Below, piece by piece: positions 17,691-26,521 of a stretch of 64,000 bases of DNA. This DNA comes from Bog-257 sp963846715 (GTDB lineage: Bacteria; Acidobacteriota; Terriglobia; Terriglobales; Acidobacteriaceae), in the NCBI GenBank assembly GCA_963846715.1, contig CAWJXA010000004.1, positions 124,001-188,000 on the forward strand, given 5' to 3'. A model generated the notes under the pieces. It saw only the letters and a list, made by a program, of their open reading frames with translations, had not been told where the DNA came from and did no database searches. The translations under genes and the position numbers were made by a program. Numbering within the stretch: position 1 is the stretch's first letter; each line of letters starts with the position of its first letter.

Positions 17691-18429
17691 TTACTGCGGG
17701 GAGATGCGCTTGGGGCGGAAGGCGTGGAAATACCACTTCAAATATTGCGGCATCCACGCCCAAACCCGGAACCGCGATTCGCCCTGGGTCCTGCCGCGCC
17801 AGGTTGTTGGCAGCTCCACAATGTGATAGCCAGCGAGAAAAGCCTTCACCGTAATTTCAAGGCTCAACTCGAAAGCCTGCCTTGCTCTCGATGGTCATGG
17901 TCTTAAGGATTTTGCTGTCGTAGAGCTTGAACGCGTTGGTCGCGTCACGAGTGGGAATGCCGCGAAACCAATGCAGCGAGAGCCCGGCCACTCGCGACAT
18001 CAGGCCCTTCATGGGAGGCGCATCCAGCAACCGTCCGCCCGGCATATAGCGACTGGCGACGACTACTTGGTATCCCCGGCGGTAATACTCGACCATTTGG
18101 TCTACTTGGGCGAGATCATCGGAGAGATCTGCCATGATGACCAGCACCGGACCGCCGTCGACCTGATTGAAGCCCGTGCGGATGGCTCCGATTACGCCTC
18201 TTCCGACATTGTTCTTGACCGGAATCAACCGAGTCTCGCCGGTGGAGATGATCTGTCGCAGCACGGGGACGGTATTATCCTCGTCGAAGTCATACACCAC
18301 AAAAGCCCGAAAGCGCGACTTGATTTGCGAATCCACCGCGCTCCATAGCGCGGGGAAGTTGGCTCCCTCGTTGTAAACAGGAATGACGAGGCTTAGTTCG
18401 TTCGGGGCCGGTTCGGGAACGACATCCAC
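17691..18429 (-). CDS. Family 2 glycosyltransferase (polyprenyl-phosphate type), one frameshift
   Basis: GTG at 18429 (VDVVPEPAPNELS) overlaps the stop of the epimerase gene by one base; a longer start at 18465 is possible. GT2 motifs: LVIPVYNEGANFPAL, VYDFDEDNT (an Asp-rich sugar-nucleotide site) and VIMADLSDDL (the D-x-D position reads DLSDD). The first frame stops at 17857 after KAGFRVEP; deleting one base near 17871 gives KAGFELSLEITVKAFLAGYH and a normal C-terminus ending RPKRISPQ at 17691. It probably transfers a sugar to a lipid carrier or nascent polysaccharide. Confidence 0.75.
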
Positions 18430-19451
18430 TAGATCTGACCCACTTCGATTTGCCCAGCCACCCAAGGAATGACTTCGTCCAATATCTCGCTCAAGCTGGT
18501 GGTGGCTTCGAATCCGAGCATTAGCTTTGCCTTGCGCGTATCCGGCGAGCGCTCCTGCACGTCATATTCGAATGGCGGATCGGAAACATAGCGGAACGGT
18601 TTGCTGTCGCCATGGACTTTGCGCCAGATGATCTCGGCCAATTCCAGAACCGTAGTGCGAGCCGGAGTGGAAAGATTGAAGTCCTGATTGAGTGCTGCCG
18701 GGTGTTCCAGGCAGGTCCGTATTCCTTTGGCGAGATCGCCACCATAGGTGTAGTGCCGGACTTGACTTCCGGTACCGAGAATGTGCAGGGGATCCTGGCC
18801 CTTGAGCACCTTCTGAGCCAAGTCGGGCACCACATGCGACATGGCAAGCTTTACGTTGCCGCTATAGATGTCACGATCGTGCAGCGCGCGTTTCTCTCCA
18901 ACACCAACGCAGTTAAAAGGACGCACGATGGTATAGGGCAGCTTGTACTGCTCCCATGCACCCTGAACGAAGTACTCGGTTGCCAGCTTTTGAAAGCCGT
19001 AGGTCGAACGCGGCGGTGGACAGCGATGTTCAGCGCCTTCGGGAGTGGGATACTCCGAAGTACTCTCGAAGACCATGCTGGACGACATCACGGTGATCTT
19101 TTGAAGCTTCTTGTGCTCATGAGCATAGATGGCCGCATCGAACGAGGCTGCCGTAATACGCTCATTTTCCGCCAGCAGGTCGTACGCAAATTCGTGGAAG
19201 TAGCTGATACCTCCGATCATCGCTGCTGAGGCGACGAAGTGATCGCAATCCGACAGCAGGTCCTTGAGCAGAGATACGTCCTTACAGTTAGCTTCGACGA
19301 ATTGATAGCGAGGGTTTTTGTCGTACGACTTCTCCACCCGGCCGTACTTACTGAAGTTATCGACTCCAATAACGTCATAACCGGCTTGAAGGAATTCCTC
19401 GACGAGGTAGCCGCAAATAAAGCCGGCAGAACCAGTGACCAGTACCTTCAT
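18429..19451 (-). CDS. NAD-dependent nucleotide-sugar epimerase/dehydratase
   Basis: 340 residues from ATG 19451 (MKVLVTGSAGFICGYL) with AGGAGGAG upstream. Extended short-chain dehydrogenase: TGSAGFICG NAD loop (the usual GxxGxxG ends in C-G), catalytic SSSMVFE and YGFQK (Tyr/Lys), then IVRPFNCVGVGE. Acts on a UDP- or GDP-sugar for surface polysaccharide. Its start overlaps the end of the dehydrogenase gene (ATGA), and it precedes the glycosyltransferase: a three-gene operon. Confidence 0.87.
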   Translation of the reverse strand: MKVLVTGSAGFICGYLVEEFLQAGYDVIGVDNFSKYGRVEKSYDKNPRYQFVEANCKDVSLLKDLLSDCDHFVASAAMIGGISYFHEFAYDLLAENERITAASFDAAIYAHEHKKLQKITVMSSSMVFESTSEYPTPEGAEHRCPPPRSTYGFQKLATEYFVQGAWEQYKLPYTIVRPFNCVGVGEKRALHDRDIYSGNVKLAMSHVVPDLAQKVLKGQDPLHILGTGSQVRHYTYGGDLAKGIRTCLEHPAALNQDFNLSTPARTTVLELAEIIWRKVHGDSKPFRYVSDPPFEYDVQERSPDTRKAKLMLGFEATTSLSEILDEVIPWVAGQIEVGQI

Positions 19452-20683
19452 GAATGTGCTCCTCCTGCTGCAACCGGCATCGCAGGTAGGGAAGACTCCC
19501 CATGGCGCTCCGGCCAATAGTTCCAAATATCGATCACGACTCGGTCAGCGGGAATCTGAAGATCGCGATAAGCCGAATGTGGCGCCCCCAGTACGAATAT
19601 TTGGGCCCGGCTGAGGGCTTCACTCAGCGGAACCAGTCGCGGATCGGGCACGTACGGATCGGTGCAGAGCACCTCTTTGGCCTCGACTTCCAGTAGCTTC
19701 TTCAGCTTGTAAGACAGGCTGTCACGATTGTCGTCGGACTCGCCCTTGAACGCCATTCCCAGGATCGCAATCGTCTTGTCCGCGAGACCTAGCGGACGCA
19801 GCTGGGTCACGACGAAGTCCGGCAATCCCTCGTTCACCAGCATGGCAGCGTGTCCGAGGAAGAAGTGATTGCCGGAGAACGCGGAAAGCTGCAGGGTGTC
19901 CTTCAGCAAACATGGGCCGGCAGCAAAGCCGGCACGCGCAAAACTCCGCATTCTGGGATATTCGCGAGTTACGGCATCATGGATGCGGTAAAAATCGAGG
20001 CCATAGTTCTCGGCCAGCATGTAAAACTGGTTGGAGATGGCGAAGTTCAAATACCGCCAACTGTTGGTGAAAAGCTTGGCCAACTCGGCTTCCAGGGGCG
20101 AGAGTTCAATGACGGTAGACGCGATGGTCAGGAATAATTCGCTCGCCCTCTGGAGCGCGACCGGTTCGAAGGCCGACACGATCTGCGGTAGCTTGACCAG
20201 TTCTTCCATGGCGTTACCTTCGGCGATTCGCTCGGGGCAGAAGGCCAAATCAATATCGCGGCCGAGAGACTTAATCCGCTGATACACCAGTTTGGTAACG
20301 CCGGGGCTGACGGTACTTCGCAAGATGAGCAGGGTCCCGTCACTGATGTACTGAAGCATGCCGTCCACGCTCTGGTACAACTCGTTGACTGTGGGATTGA
20401 GGTGCCGGTCAACCGGGGTGCCGACAACGGTGATGACGATGTCCGCGGTTCGAAGGCAGTTCGAGTCCGTCGTGGCGCTAAGCGTTTTGCCTAAAGCTTG
20501 CCGCAGGAGAGGTTCTGCTCCGGCTTCGCGGAAGGGCATCTGGCCGGAGTTGATTTTTTCAACCTTGGTTGCGTCGATATCCAGGAGAGAAACGGACAAT
20601 CCGCGGTTGGCCAGTACGATGCCCAGGGGTAGGCCGACATGTCCACAGCCGCCAACAATCACGAGGTTACGTTGATTTGACAA
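19448..20683 (-). CDS. UDP-glucose/UDP-N-acetylmannosamine dehydrogenase family protein
   Basis: 411 residues from TTG 20683, chosen because AAGGA lies 8 bp upstream and the Rossmann loop (NLVIVGGCGHVGLPLGIVLA) begins right after; the frame is open to 20920. Central features: VITVVGTPVDRHLNP, STVSPGVTKLV, FCPERIAEGNAM, and FARAGFAAGPCLLKDTLQLS with the catalytic Cys. C-terminal LGMAFKGESDDNRDSLSYKL binds the second NAD/substrate. Oxidises a UDP-sugar at C6 to the uronic acid in two steps. First gene of the operon with the epimerase and glycosyltransferase. Confidence 0.88.
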   Translation of the reverse strand: MSNQRNLVIVGGCGHVGLPLGIVLANRGLSVSLLDIDATKVEKINSGQMPFREAGAEPLLRQALGKTLSATTDSNCLRTADIVITVVGTPVDRHLNPTVNELYQSVDGMLQYISDGTLLILRSTVSPGVTKLVYQRIKSLGRDIDLAFCPERIAEGNAMEELVKLPQIVSAFEPVALQRASELFLTIASTVIELSPLEAELAKLFTNSWRYLNFAISNQFYMLAENYGLDFYRIHDAVTREYPRMRSFARAGFAAGPCLLKDTLQLSAFSGNHFFLGHAAMLVNEGLPDFVVTQLRPLGLADKTIAILGMAFKGESDDNRDSLSYKLKKLLEVEAKEVLCTDPYVPDPRLVPLSEALSRAQIFVLGAPHSAYRDLQIPADRVVIDIWNYWPERHGESSLPAMPVAAGGAHS

Positions 20684-21212
20684 GGGAAGTATCCTTCGTA
20701 CGGCGTTGAAGCGCAATTTTACAGCATCCGTATGTAGACGTCGCGCGCGAGATGGGTTCGAGCGAATACGTGCGAATAGTAAAGAGCATCTGCGAGATGC
20801 GCGCTTCGGATGCTCATAGCGGAACAGCGCATCATCACAGGGGTCAAAGGCCAAAGTATTTTGCGTTATCCGAAATTTGCGCTGCGGAAATGGGTTCTGG
20901 AGCTTTCGACGAATCATCATTAGGAGCGAGATGGGAGATGGGCACTCATGAAGGCCTCGGTAGTGCGGGGATTTGCTGCACGAACGGCTGAAGGGAAGTA
21001 CGGGACGCTCATTACCCCTGGGGCTAAGTAACCAGGAAATCTGTTACTATCGCCCTGATTTAATAAATTCTTCCCTCACGATTAAGGCAACAGCATTGCG
21101 ATGTACTAAAATTCTTATTCCTTGCCTCGAAGGGGCGGCATCGTTGTGCGGTCAGCTCTGAGTATTTCTGCTTAGGGCAATCAAGCGGGGAGTGAACTCG
21201 GCTGGAACGGAT

Positions 21213-21228
21213 GTGCAAACATTTGCAC
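21213..21228. promoter_or_regulatory. Perfect palindrome upstream of the exosortase operon
   Basis: GTGCAAA-CA-TTTGCAC, 16 bp, 153 bp before the exosortase start. A plausible operator. The rest of the 20684-21380 gap contains no gene I can support, and no sigma-54 site (GG-N10-GC) stood out. Confidence 0.45.
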
Positions 21229-21380
21229 CAGTTACATTCAAAGTTTTGCGCTTCGGGAAATTCGAGGTCGGAACTACTGGATTCTCAGCTGTTTATCGAG
21301 TATGCTAAGTTGCGCTCTCGGCCAAATAATTGCACACACAAAGGGATTGCGATAGAAACCACAGAGGAGAGTGAGAACTA

Positions 21381-22364
21381 GTGGCGCTGGCCGGCACTAA
21401 ACCGACGAGTACTGCTTTACCCCGTCCGTCAGATGGTTCAGTAGTTCTGGACGACAGTGCTACTTCGAAATCTACAACCCTGTGGCAAACTTTGAAGCCG
21501 TTCGGCTGGCAGGGGTTGCTACTGGTTGCAGTGTTGGTGGCGCTGTACGCACGCGTTCTGAGCCACCTGGTTCAACAGTGGTACACCGACGCCGACTATT
21601 CGCATGGATTTATCGTACCGTTGTTGTCGCTTTATTTAATCTGGGCGCGGCGTGACAAGCTGCGCCAAGTTGTCCGGCGGCCTTCTCCCTGGGGAATGGC
21701 CATCGTCTTGTGTTCGGTGGGATTGCTCTTTCTGGGAAGTTTGGGCGCGGAGCTTTTCCTGGCTCGAATCTCGATGCTCGGAACAATCTGCGGGCTGATC
21801 ATGTATTTTTCTGGCGCTGCGCTTCTTCGTGCCATGGCCTTCCCCATAGCGTTCTTGCTGTTTGCTATTCCAATTCCCGCTCTGATTTATAACGAGATCG
21901 TTTTCCCGCTACAGTTCATCGCTTCTAAATTTGCCACATCGACATTGGAGTTGCTCAACCTCTTCCCGATCATGCGCGAGGGCAACGTACTGATCCTGCC
22001 CAACATGTCGTTGGAGGTAGTGGAGGCGTGCAGCGGTATCCGCTCGCTGATGTCATTGCTGGCCCTGGCCGCGGGTTATGGATACCTGGCGGAGCGCAGC
22101 ACGGTGGTGCGCTGGTTTCTGTTCCTGGCCATGGTTCCGCTGGCCATTATCAGTAACGGAACCCGCGTGATGATAACGGCCGTGATGGCAAACTATATCG
22201 GTCCCAAGGCAGCCGAAGGCTTCATGCATGAGTTTTCAGGTTGGGTGATCTTCATCGTGGCCACTGCGTTGTTCCTGGCGTTGCACAGCTTGACGATCGT
22301 GGTGCGCAAGAAAATGGGATGGATGCCGCAAGGTGACAATGCCCTTACAGGAAAGGTGAGTTAA
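21381..22364 (+). CDS. Exosortase (transpeptidase of PEP-CTERM-type sorting)
   Basis: 327 residues, GTG start with AGGAGAGTGAG upstream. About eight membrane helices after a 35-residue cytoplasmic lead. The catalytic trio is intact: Cys217 in VVEACSGIRSLMS, Arg262 in SNGTRVM and His283 in FMHEFSGW. DADYSHGFIVPLLSLYLIW is the conserved entry motif. Cleaves and attaches or releases proteins bearing a C-terminal PEP-type signal, and is regularly coupled to exopolysaccharide genes. The exact exosortase subtype cannot be fixed by eye, and no PEP-CTERM substrate was found in the window. Confidence 0.92.
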   Translation: MALAGTKPTSTALPRPSDGSVVLDDSATSKSTTLWQTLKPFGWQGLLLVAVLVALYARVLSHLVQQWYTDADYSHGFIVPLLSLYLIWARRDKLRQVVRRPSPWGMAIVLCSVGLLFLGSLGAELFLARISMLGTICGLIMYFSGAALLRAMAFPIAFLLFAIPIPALIYNEIVFPLQFIASKFATSTLELLNLFPIMREGNVLILPNMSLEVVEACSGIRSLMSLLALAAGYGYLAERSTVVRWFLFLAMVPLAIISNGTRVMITAVMANYIGPKAAEGFMHEFSGWVIFIVATALFLALHSLTIVVRKKMGWMPQGDNALTGKVS

Positions 22365-23005
22365 TGAAATCCGGAGCCCGCTATTGGCTGATGATTGCCG
22401 TGCTCGTGGGGGCCACGACCGGCATGGCCTATCTGTCGCACGGGGAATCAACTCCGCCCGCCCGCCCTCTTTCCCAGTTTCCAAACCAGATTGGGCCATA
22501 TACTACCGCCGCCAATTGGCCGCTGGACAAGGAAACCATCGATTTGCTCGGGGTGACGGATTATCTCAACCGGGGGTATGGTTCGAAGGCTGAAGGGCCC
22601 ATGTTCTTGTACATCGGTTACTTTCGGAGCCAGCGTACCGGGGCCAGCATTCACTCTCCCAAGAATTGTCTACCGGGAGCGGGGTGGACCCCAATGACGG
22701 AAACCGTCTACCAGCTGCCTCTCGACGACGGCCGTAAGGTGCCGATTAATCTGTACGTTGTCCGTAAGGACCTGGATGAACAGCTGGTGTTGTATTGGTA
22801 CCAGGCCCACGGCCGGGTAGTGGCCAGTGAATTTTGGGGGAAATTTTACTTGGTGTATGACGCGTTGCGGTTGAACCGCACCGATGCCGCTCTGGTCCGT
22901 ATCACCACGCCAATTTACGGTGGTGATGAAGAACAGGCGCGCACGCGAGCGCTGACGTTCGCGAAACAAATTACAAGTGACGTTGATCAGATCATTCCTC
23001 GGTGA
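22364..23005 (+). CDS. EpsI-family exosortase-associated protein
   Basis: 213 residues, start overlapping the exosortase stop (TAATG). One N-terminal membrane anchor (WLMIAVLVGATTGMAYLSHG), then a periplasmic EpsI domain: FPNQIGPY, YLNRGYGS, FLYIGYFRSQRTGASIHSPK with the conserved CLPGAGW that follows, and VLYWYQAHGRVV. This Cys/His-containing domain is found fused to or next to exosortases and is thought to act in the same export step. Confidence 0.88.
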   Translation: MKSGARYWLMIAVLVGATTGMAYLSHGESTPPARPLSQFPNQIGPYTTAANWPLDKETIDLLGVTDYLNRGYGSKAEGPMFLYIGYFRSQRTGASIHSPKNCLPGAGWTPMTETVYQLPLDDGRKVPINLYVVRKDLDEQLVLYWYQAHGRVVASEFWGKFYLVYDALRLNRTDAALVRITTPIYGGDEEQARTRALTFAKQITSDVDQIIPR

Positions 23006-23018
23006 CCCAGGAGAAGGC

Positions 23019-25307
23019 ATGCGTAATCGCTACATCGTCTTTGTTGTCATGGCTGTACTGGCAATTGTCTTAGTCGGCTGCACTCGTAACCCGGAAGCTG
23101 CCAAGCGCAAATATTTAGAGAGCGGCCAGAAGTACATGGACCAGAAGAAGTACGATTCTGCCGTCATCCAATTCAAAAAGGCCCTGCAGATCGATCCTCG
23201 CTACGCCGAAGCCCATTACCAGCTGGCGCTTGCCGAGATGGACCTGCAGCACTATCCCGACGGTTACAAAGAGCTCACCCAGGCAGTTGATCTTGACCCG
23301 AACCACTTCAAAGCGCGGCTCCAGTTGGGCAGCTTGTTGATGGCCGCCCACAAATTCGACAAGGCAGAAGAACAGGCCCGGTATCTGGTGGAGCATGACC
23401 CCAAGAATTCGGAAGGCTGGGTCCTGCTCGGGAATGTACTGCTCGGCCAAAAGCATCAGCAGGAAGCCCTTGATGCGTTCAATAAAGCGATCGCAATAAA
23501 ACCGGACAACGCGGAGGCGTACCTGAATCGCGGAGTGGTGTATGCCTATATGAAGCAGGATGCTTCAGCGGTTGCGGACATGCAAAAAGCGATCAGCCTG
23601 GATCCGAAGAAACTGCCGGCCTATGCCAACCTCGCTGGCTACTACCTGTACATGAAAGATACGAAGAAGGCGGAGGACGTGTACCGGCAGGCAATCCAAA
23701 ATAATCCCGACTCTCCGGTCCCGTATCTGCGTCTGGCCGGTCTCTTGCTGCGTGAGAATCGCAAGGAAGAGGGCGAACTGGTGATTCAACAGCTGCGGGA
23801 CAAGCAGCCGACATCGGCGGATGTGGCGGGTGCCATTGGCGACTACTATCTGGCATCAAGAAATTCTGAGGGCGCCATTAAAGAGTACGAGCGCGGCCTG
23901 AAGTACGATCCCAAGAACGAAGAGTTGGAACTGCGCTTGCTGGAGACCTACCTCAATACCGGCAAAATCGATGAAGCCAGTAAGATGACCGACCGGATGC
24001 TGAAGGATAAGCCGGGCGACATTATGGCGCGCGTTACTCATGCCCGCCTGCTGGCCATTAAGGGTAACAGCGCGGAGGCCATAACCACTCTGCGTGATGT
24101 CATAAAGGATGCTCCGGAAAACGCCCAGGCCCACTACATCCTGGGACAAGTACTGCGTCAAACCGGCGATCTGCCAGGCGCCAAGAGTGAGTTGCAAGAG
24201 GCCATGAAGCAGCAGGCCTTCAGAAATCAGCCCGAAAATCCGATGGTCCTTAAGGCTTTGGCCGAAGTCTATCGTGACTCGCACGACTACGATACAGCCC
24301 GGGAATACGCGGCACGTTTACAAAAGCTGAACGAAAACAACCCCGAGGCCCACTTCCTGAACGCTACCATCGACATTGGCGCCAAGGACTATGCGGCGGC
24401 GATTGAGGAGTTGAAGGAAGCAGAGAAGACGGCGCCCAACGATCCAATGGTCCATCTCAACATGGCATTCGCTTACGCCGGACAGAAGAAATACGCCGAT
24501 GCGGAGCGCGAATTCCAACTCACCACTAAGATGTATCCGACCTTCGACACGGCCTGGGCCGATTACATCTCCATGATGTTTGGCACCAACCAGACACCCA
24601 AGGCCCTAGCCTTGGCAAGTCAGTATGCTGCCGCCAATCCCAATCGGGCACAGGCGCACTTCATTAACGGTTCCGCGTTGGCTACCGTCAAGAAGTACGA
24701 CCAGGCGATGGCAGAGTTCCAGAAGACGGTACAAATCGATCCCAAGTCGATGATGGCCTATTTCCGGATGGCCCAGGTGTACCAGGTGATGGGGAAGCCT
24801 GACGCCGCCCTTGACTCCTACCAGAAAGCGCTCGCAATCCAACCTACCTCGCCTGTCGTGAACAACGCGATTGGCAGTCTCTATCTCAGCAAAGATGATT
24901 TGAAATCTGCGGGCAAGTACTTCCAGGCGGCGCTGGCGCAGGATTCTCATGATCCGGTTGCAGCTAACAATTTGGCATGGGTGTATGCCGTTCAGGGCGA
25001 GAACCTTGACATGGCGTTGAGCCTGGCTACCCAGGCGAAGCAGATCGCTCCGGATATGACTGCCGTCAGCGACACGCTGGCCTGGATTCAGTACAAGAAG
25101 GGCAACTATAAGGTTTCAGTCTCGCTTGCCGAGGATGCTGTCAAGAAGGACCCAGCGAAGGCTGACTACCGCTATCACCTGGGAATGGCCCTCCATGGAG
25201 CGGGTGAAACGGACCGAGCCAAGGCGGAGTTGCAGAAAGCCCTGCAGCTGAACCTGAAGGGTACTGACGCGCAGGAAGCACAAAAGACCTTGGCATCTCT
25301 GCAATAA
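23019..25307 (+). CDS. Large TPR-repeat lipoprotein of the exosortase operon (PrsT-like)
   Basis: 762 residues from ATG 23019 with AGGAGAAGG upstream. Lipoprotein signal (VLAIVLVGCTRN, lipobox VGC), then tetratricopeptide repeats through almost the whole length, such as YDSAVIQFKKALQIDPRYAE, EALDAFNKAIAIKPDNAEAY and KYDQAMAEFQKTVQIDPKSM. I count roughly 17-18 units. This matches the PEP-CTERM-system TPR lipoprotein (PrsT), which is encoded next to exosortase and polysaccharide genes. Its start lies inside the epsI-like gene end region (13 bp beyond the stop), so it is in the same operon. Confidence 0.88.
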   Translation: MRNRYIVFVVMAVLAIVLVGCTRNPEAAKRKYLESGQKYMDQKKYDSAVIQFKKALQIDPRYAEAHYQLALAEMDLQHYPDGYKELTQAVDLDPNHFKARLQLGSLLMAAHKFDKAEEQARYLVEHDPKNSEGWVLLGNVLLGQKHQQEALDAFNKAIAIKPDNAEAYLNRGVVYAYMKQDASAVADMQKAISLDPKKLPAYANLAGYYLYMKDTKKAEDVYRQAIQNNPDSPVPYLRLAGLLLRENRKEEGELVIQQLRDKQPTSADVAGAIGDYYLASRNSEGAIKEYERGLKYDPKNEELELRLLETYLNTGKIDEASKMTDRMLKDKPGDIMARVTHARLLAIKGNSAEAITTLRDVIKDAPENAQAHYILGQVLRQTGDLPGAKSELQEAMKQQAFRNQPENPMVLKALAEVYRDSHDYDTAREYAARLQKLNENNPEAHFLNATIDIGAKDYAAAIEELKEAEKTAPNDPMVHLNMAFAYAGQKKYADAEREFQLTTKMYPTFDTAWADYISMMFGTNQTPKALALASQYAAANPNRAQAHFINGSALATVKKYDQAMAEFQKTVQIDPKSMMAYFRMAQVYQVMGKPDAALDSYQKALAIQPTSPVVNNAIGSLYLSKDDLKSAGKYFQAALAQDSHDPVAANNLAWVYAVQGENLDMALSLATQAKQIAPDMTAVSDTLAWIQYKKGNYKVSVSLAEDAVKKDPAKADYRYHLGMALHGAGETDRAKAELQKALQLNLKGTDAQEAQKTLASLQ

Positions 25308-25440
25308 GGCTTGCAGTTCATTGGCATCTGCTGTGCTGCCCAGACGGTCTGGCGTCATTCCTCGTGACTGGCGCCAGATCTTCTGAAGCAGTCATGCGCC
25401 GTGTAGCACACCAGCGGATATTCGCACACAATTGAAGCAA

Positions 25441-25632
25441 TAGATGTATCGATTGGTACGGGTAGTGCGGCGCTTCAGCGCCGCGTTCGGCTTTGGCCAA
25501 ACACTCTGCTTAGGCCGCTGAGGTCGTCGACCTTAGCGGCCTAAGCGATTTTTTCTTCTTGCCCCTATACGCGGGCCTGAAGGCCCGCACTACCCGTATA
25601 AGCGGATACACCAATCCGGGAAGTGCTCTAGC
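25441..25632 (-). repeat. Family A MITE-like element, copy A1
   Basis: About 190 bp. Long imperfect terminal inverted repeats built on TGTATC...TACGGGTAGTGCGG (left) and CCGCACTACCCGTA...GGATACACC (right), an internal perfect-looking hairpin (GGCCGCTGAGGTCG/CGACCTTAGCGGCC) and TA at both borders (caaTA|GATG ... GCTC|TAGcc). No reading frame. Other copies are A2-A4. Confidence 0.75.
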
Positions 25633-25721
25633 CACCTCGTAGCAGCGCCGGGCTCCTTCCAGGCGATTCCCATGTTCGGCCAGCCAAAATAGTTGAATCC
25701 AGACCGCAGCTTCTGCTAATC

Positions 25722-25739
25722 TAACTAACTGGTTAATTA
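25722..25739. promoter_or_regulatory. Candidate TetR operator
   Basis: TAACTAAC-TG-GTTAATTA: 8-bp arms with one mismatch, ending 5 bp before the ATG of the TetR gene. Position fits autorepression of the whole efflux operon. Confidence 0.55.
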
Positions 25740-25744
25740 AAAAT

Positions 25745-26521
25745 ATGGCAGACCCAACCACGATTACGGCACGACGGGGGACCCGGCGCCAGCCGGAGGC
25801 AAGCCGGAGCTCGATTCTGCAGGCAGCACTCAGCGAATTTGCCCAGGAAGGCCTGGCCGGGGCGCGCACGGACGCCATCGCTGCAGCTGCTGGGGTAAAC
25901 AAGGCCCTCCTGTATTACTACTTCCGCGACAAAGAAGCACTCTACGATGCCGTACTTGACGATTTTTTCGTTCGACTGCTCAGCCGTGTCACCGCGGCCT
26001 TCGATGGCGAAGGTCCGGCCGGCGAACGTCTCCTCACCTACGTGCGGGCGCATTTCGACTGCATCGCCGAGTCGCCGCATTACGCGAGGCTCTTTCAGGG
26101 AGAGCTGATGAGTGCCGGCCTGGGACGTCCGTCACACCTGACCCGCGTCGTGGAACGATACATCCGGCCCATCTCGGTACGTCTGACCGGGGTATTGCAA
26201 GAGGGCATTGACAGCGGAGAATTTCGTTCCGTGGATGCGATGCAGTTTGCCCCGTCGATCGCGGGATTGATCGTTCACTATTTTGTGGTCGCTCCGGTGG
26301 CGCGCAAGCTCTTCTTCCAAGATCCCTTCTCGCCGCAAGCGCTGCAGCGACGGCGGGCGGCAGTCCTCGATTTCATTGCGGCGGCGTTATTTGCGAACCA
26401 ACCTAAGGGCCTAAGGATGGCCGCGGAAGTCGCAAGCCGCGATGAATTAGAGTCCGGCGCCGCTTCGAAGCTTACGAAGGCATCCCAACGCCGCTTGAAA
26501 ATGCAAGGAAAACGTAAATGA
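25745..26521 (+). CDS. TetR-family transcriptional regulator of an ABC exporter
   Basis: 258 residues. N-terminal TetR helix-turn-helix (SILQAALSEFAQEGLAGART, then INKALLYYYFRDKEALYDAV-like), and a ligand-binding half of the longer CerR/YbiH-like type. Basic tail KASQRRLKMQGKRK. Overlaps the next gene by 4 bp (ATGA) and is first in a four-gene operon, so it should sense the exported compound and relieve its own repression. Confidence 0.88.
   Translation: MADPTTITARRGTRRQPEASRSSILQAALSEFAQEGLAGARTDAIAAAAGVNKALLYYYFRDKEALYDAVLDDFFVRLLSRVTAAFDGEGPAGERLLTYVRAHFDCIAESPHYARLFQGELMSAGLGRPSHLTRVVERYIRPISVRLTGVLQEGIDSGEFRSVDAMQFAPSIAGLIVHYFVVAPVARKLFFQDPFSPQALQRRRAAVLDFIAAALFANQPKGLRMAAEVASRDELESGAASKLTKASQRRLKMQGKRK

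Noticed and set aside
20752..20991. 79-residue frame in the exosortase upstream gap
   Set aside because: No recognisable protein pattern and no ribosome-binding site.
20684..21380. Sigma-54 promoter of the kind reported for PEP-CTERM genes
   Set aside because: No GG-N10-GC pair with a good TGGCAC-N5-TTGC context could be found by eye.
25441..25632. CRISPR array or attenuator
   Set aside because: The repeats are about 190-bp palindromic units scattered over tens of kb, without regular spacers or cas genes.
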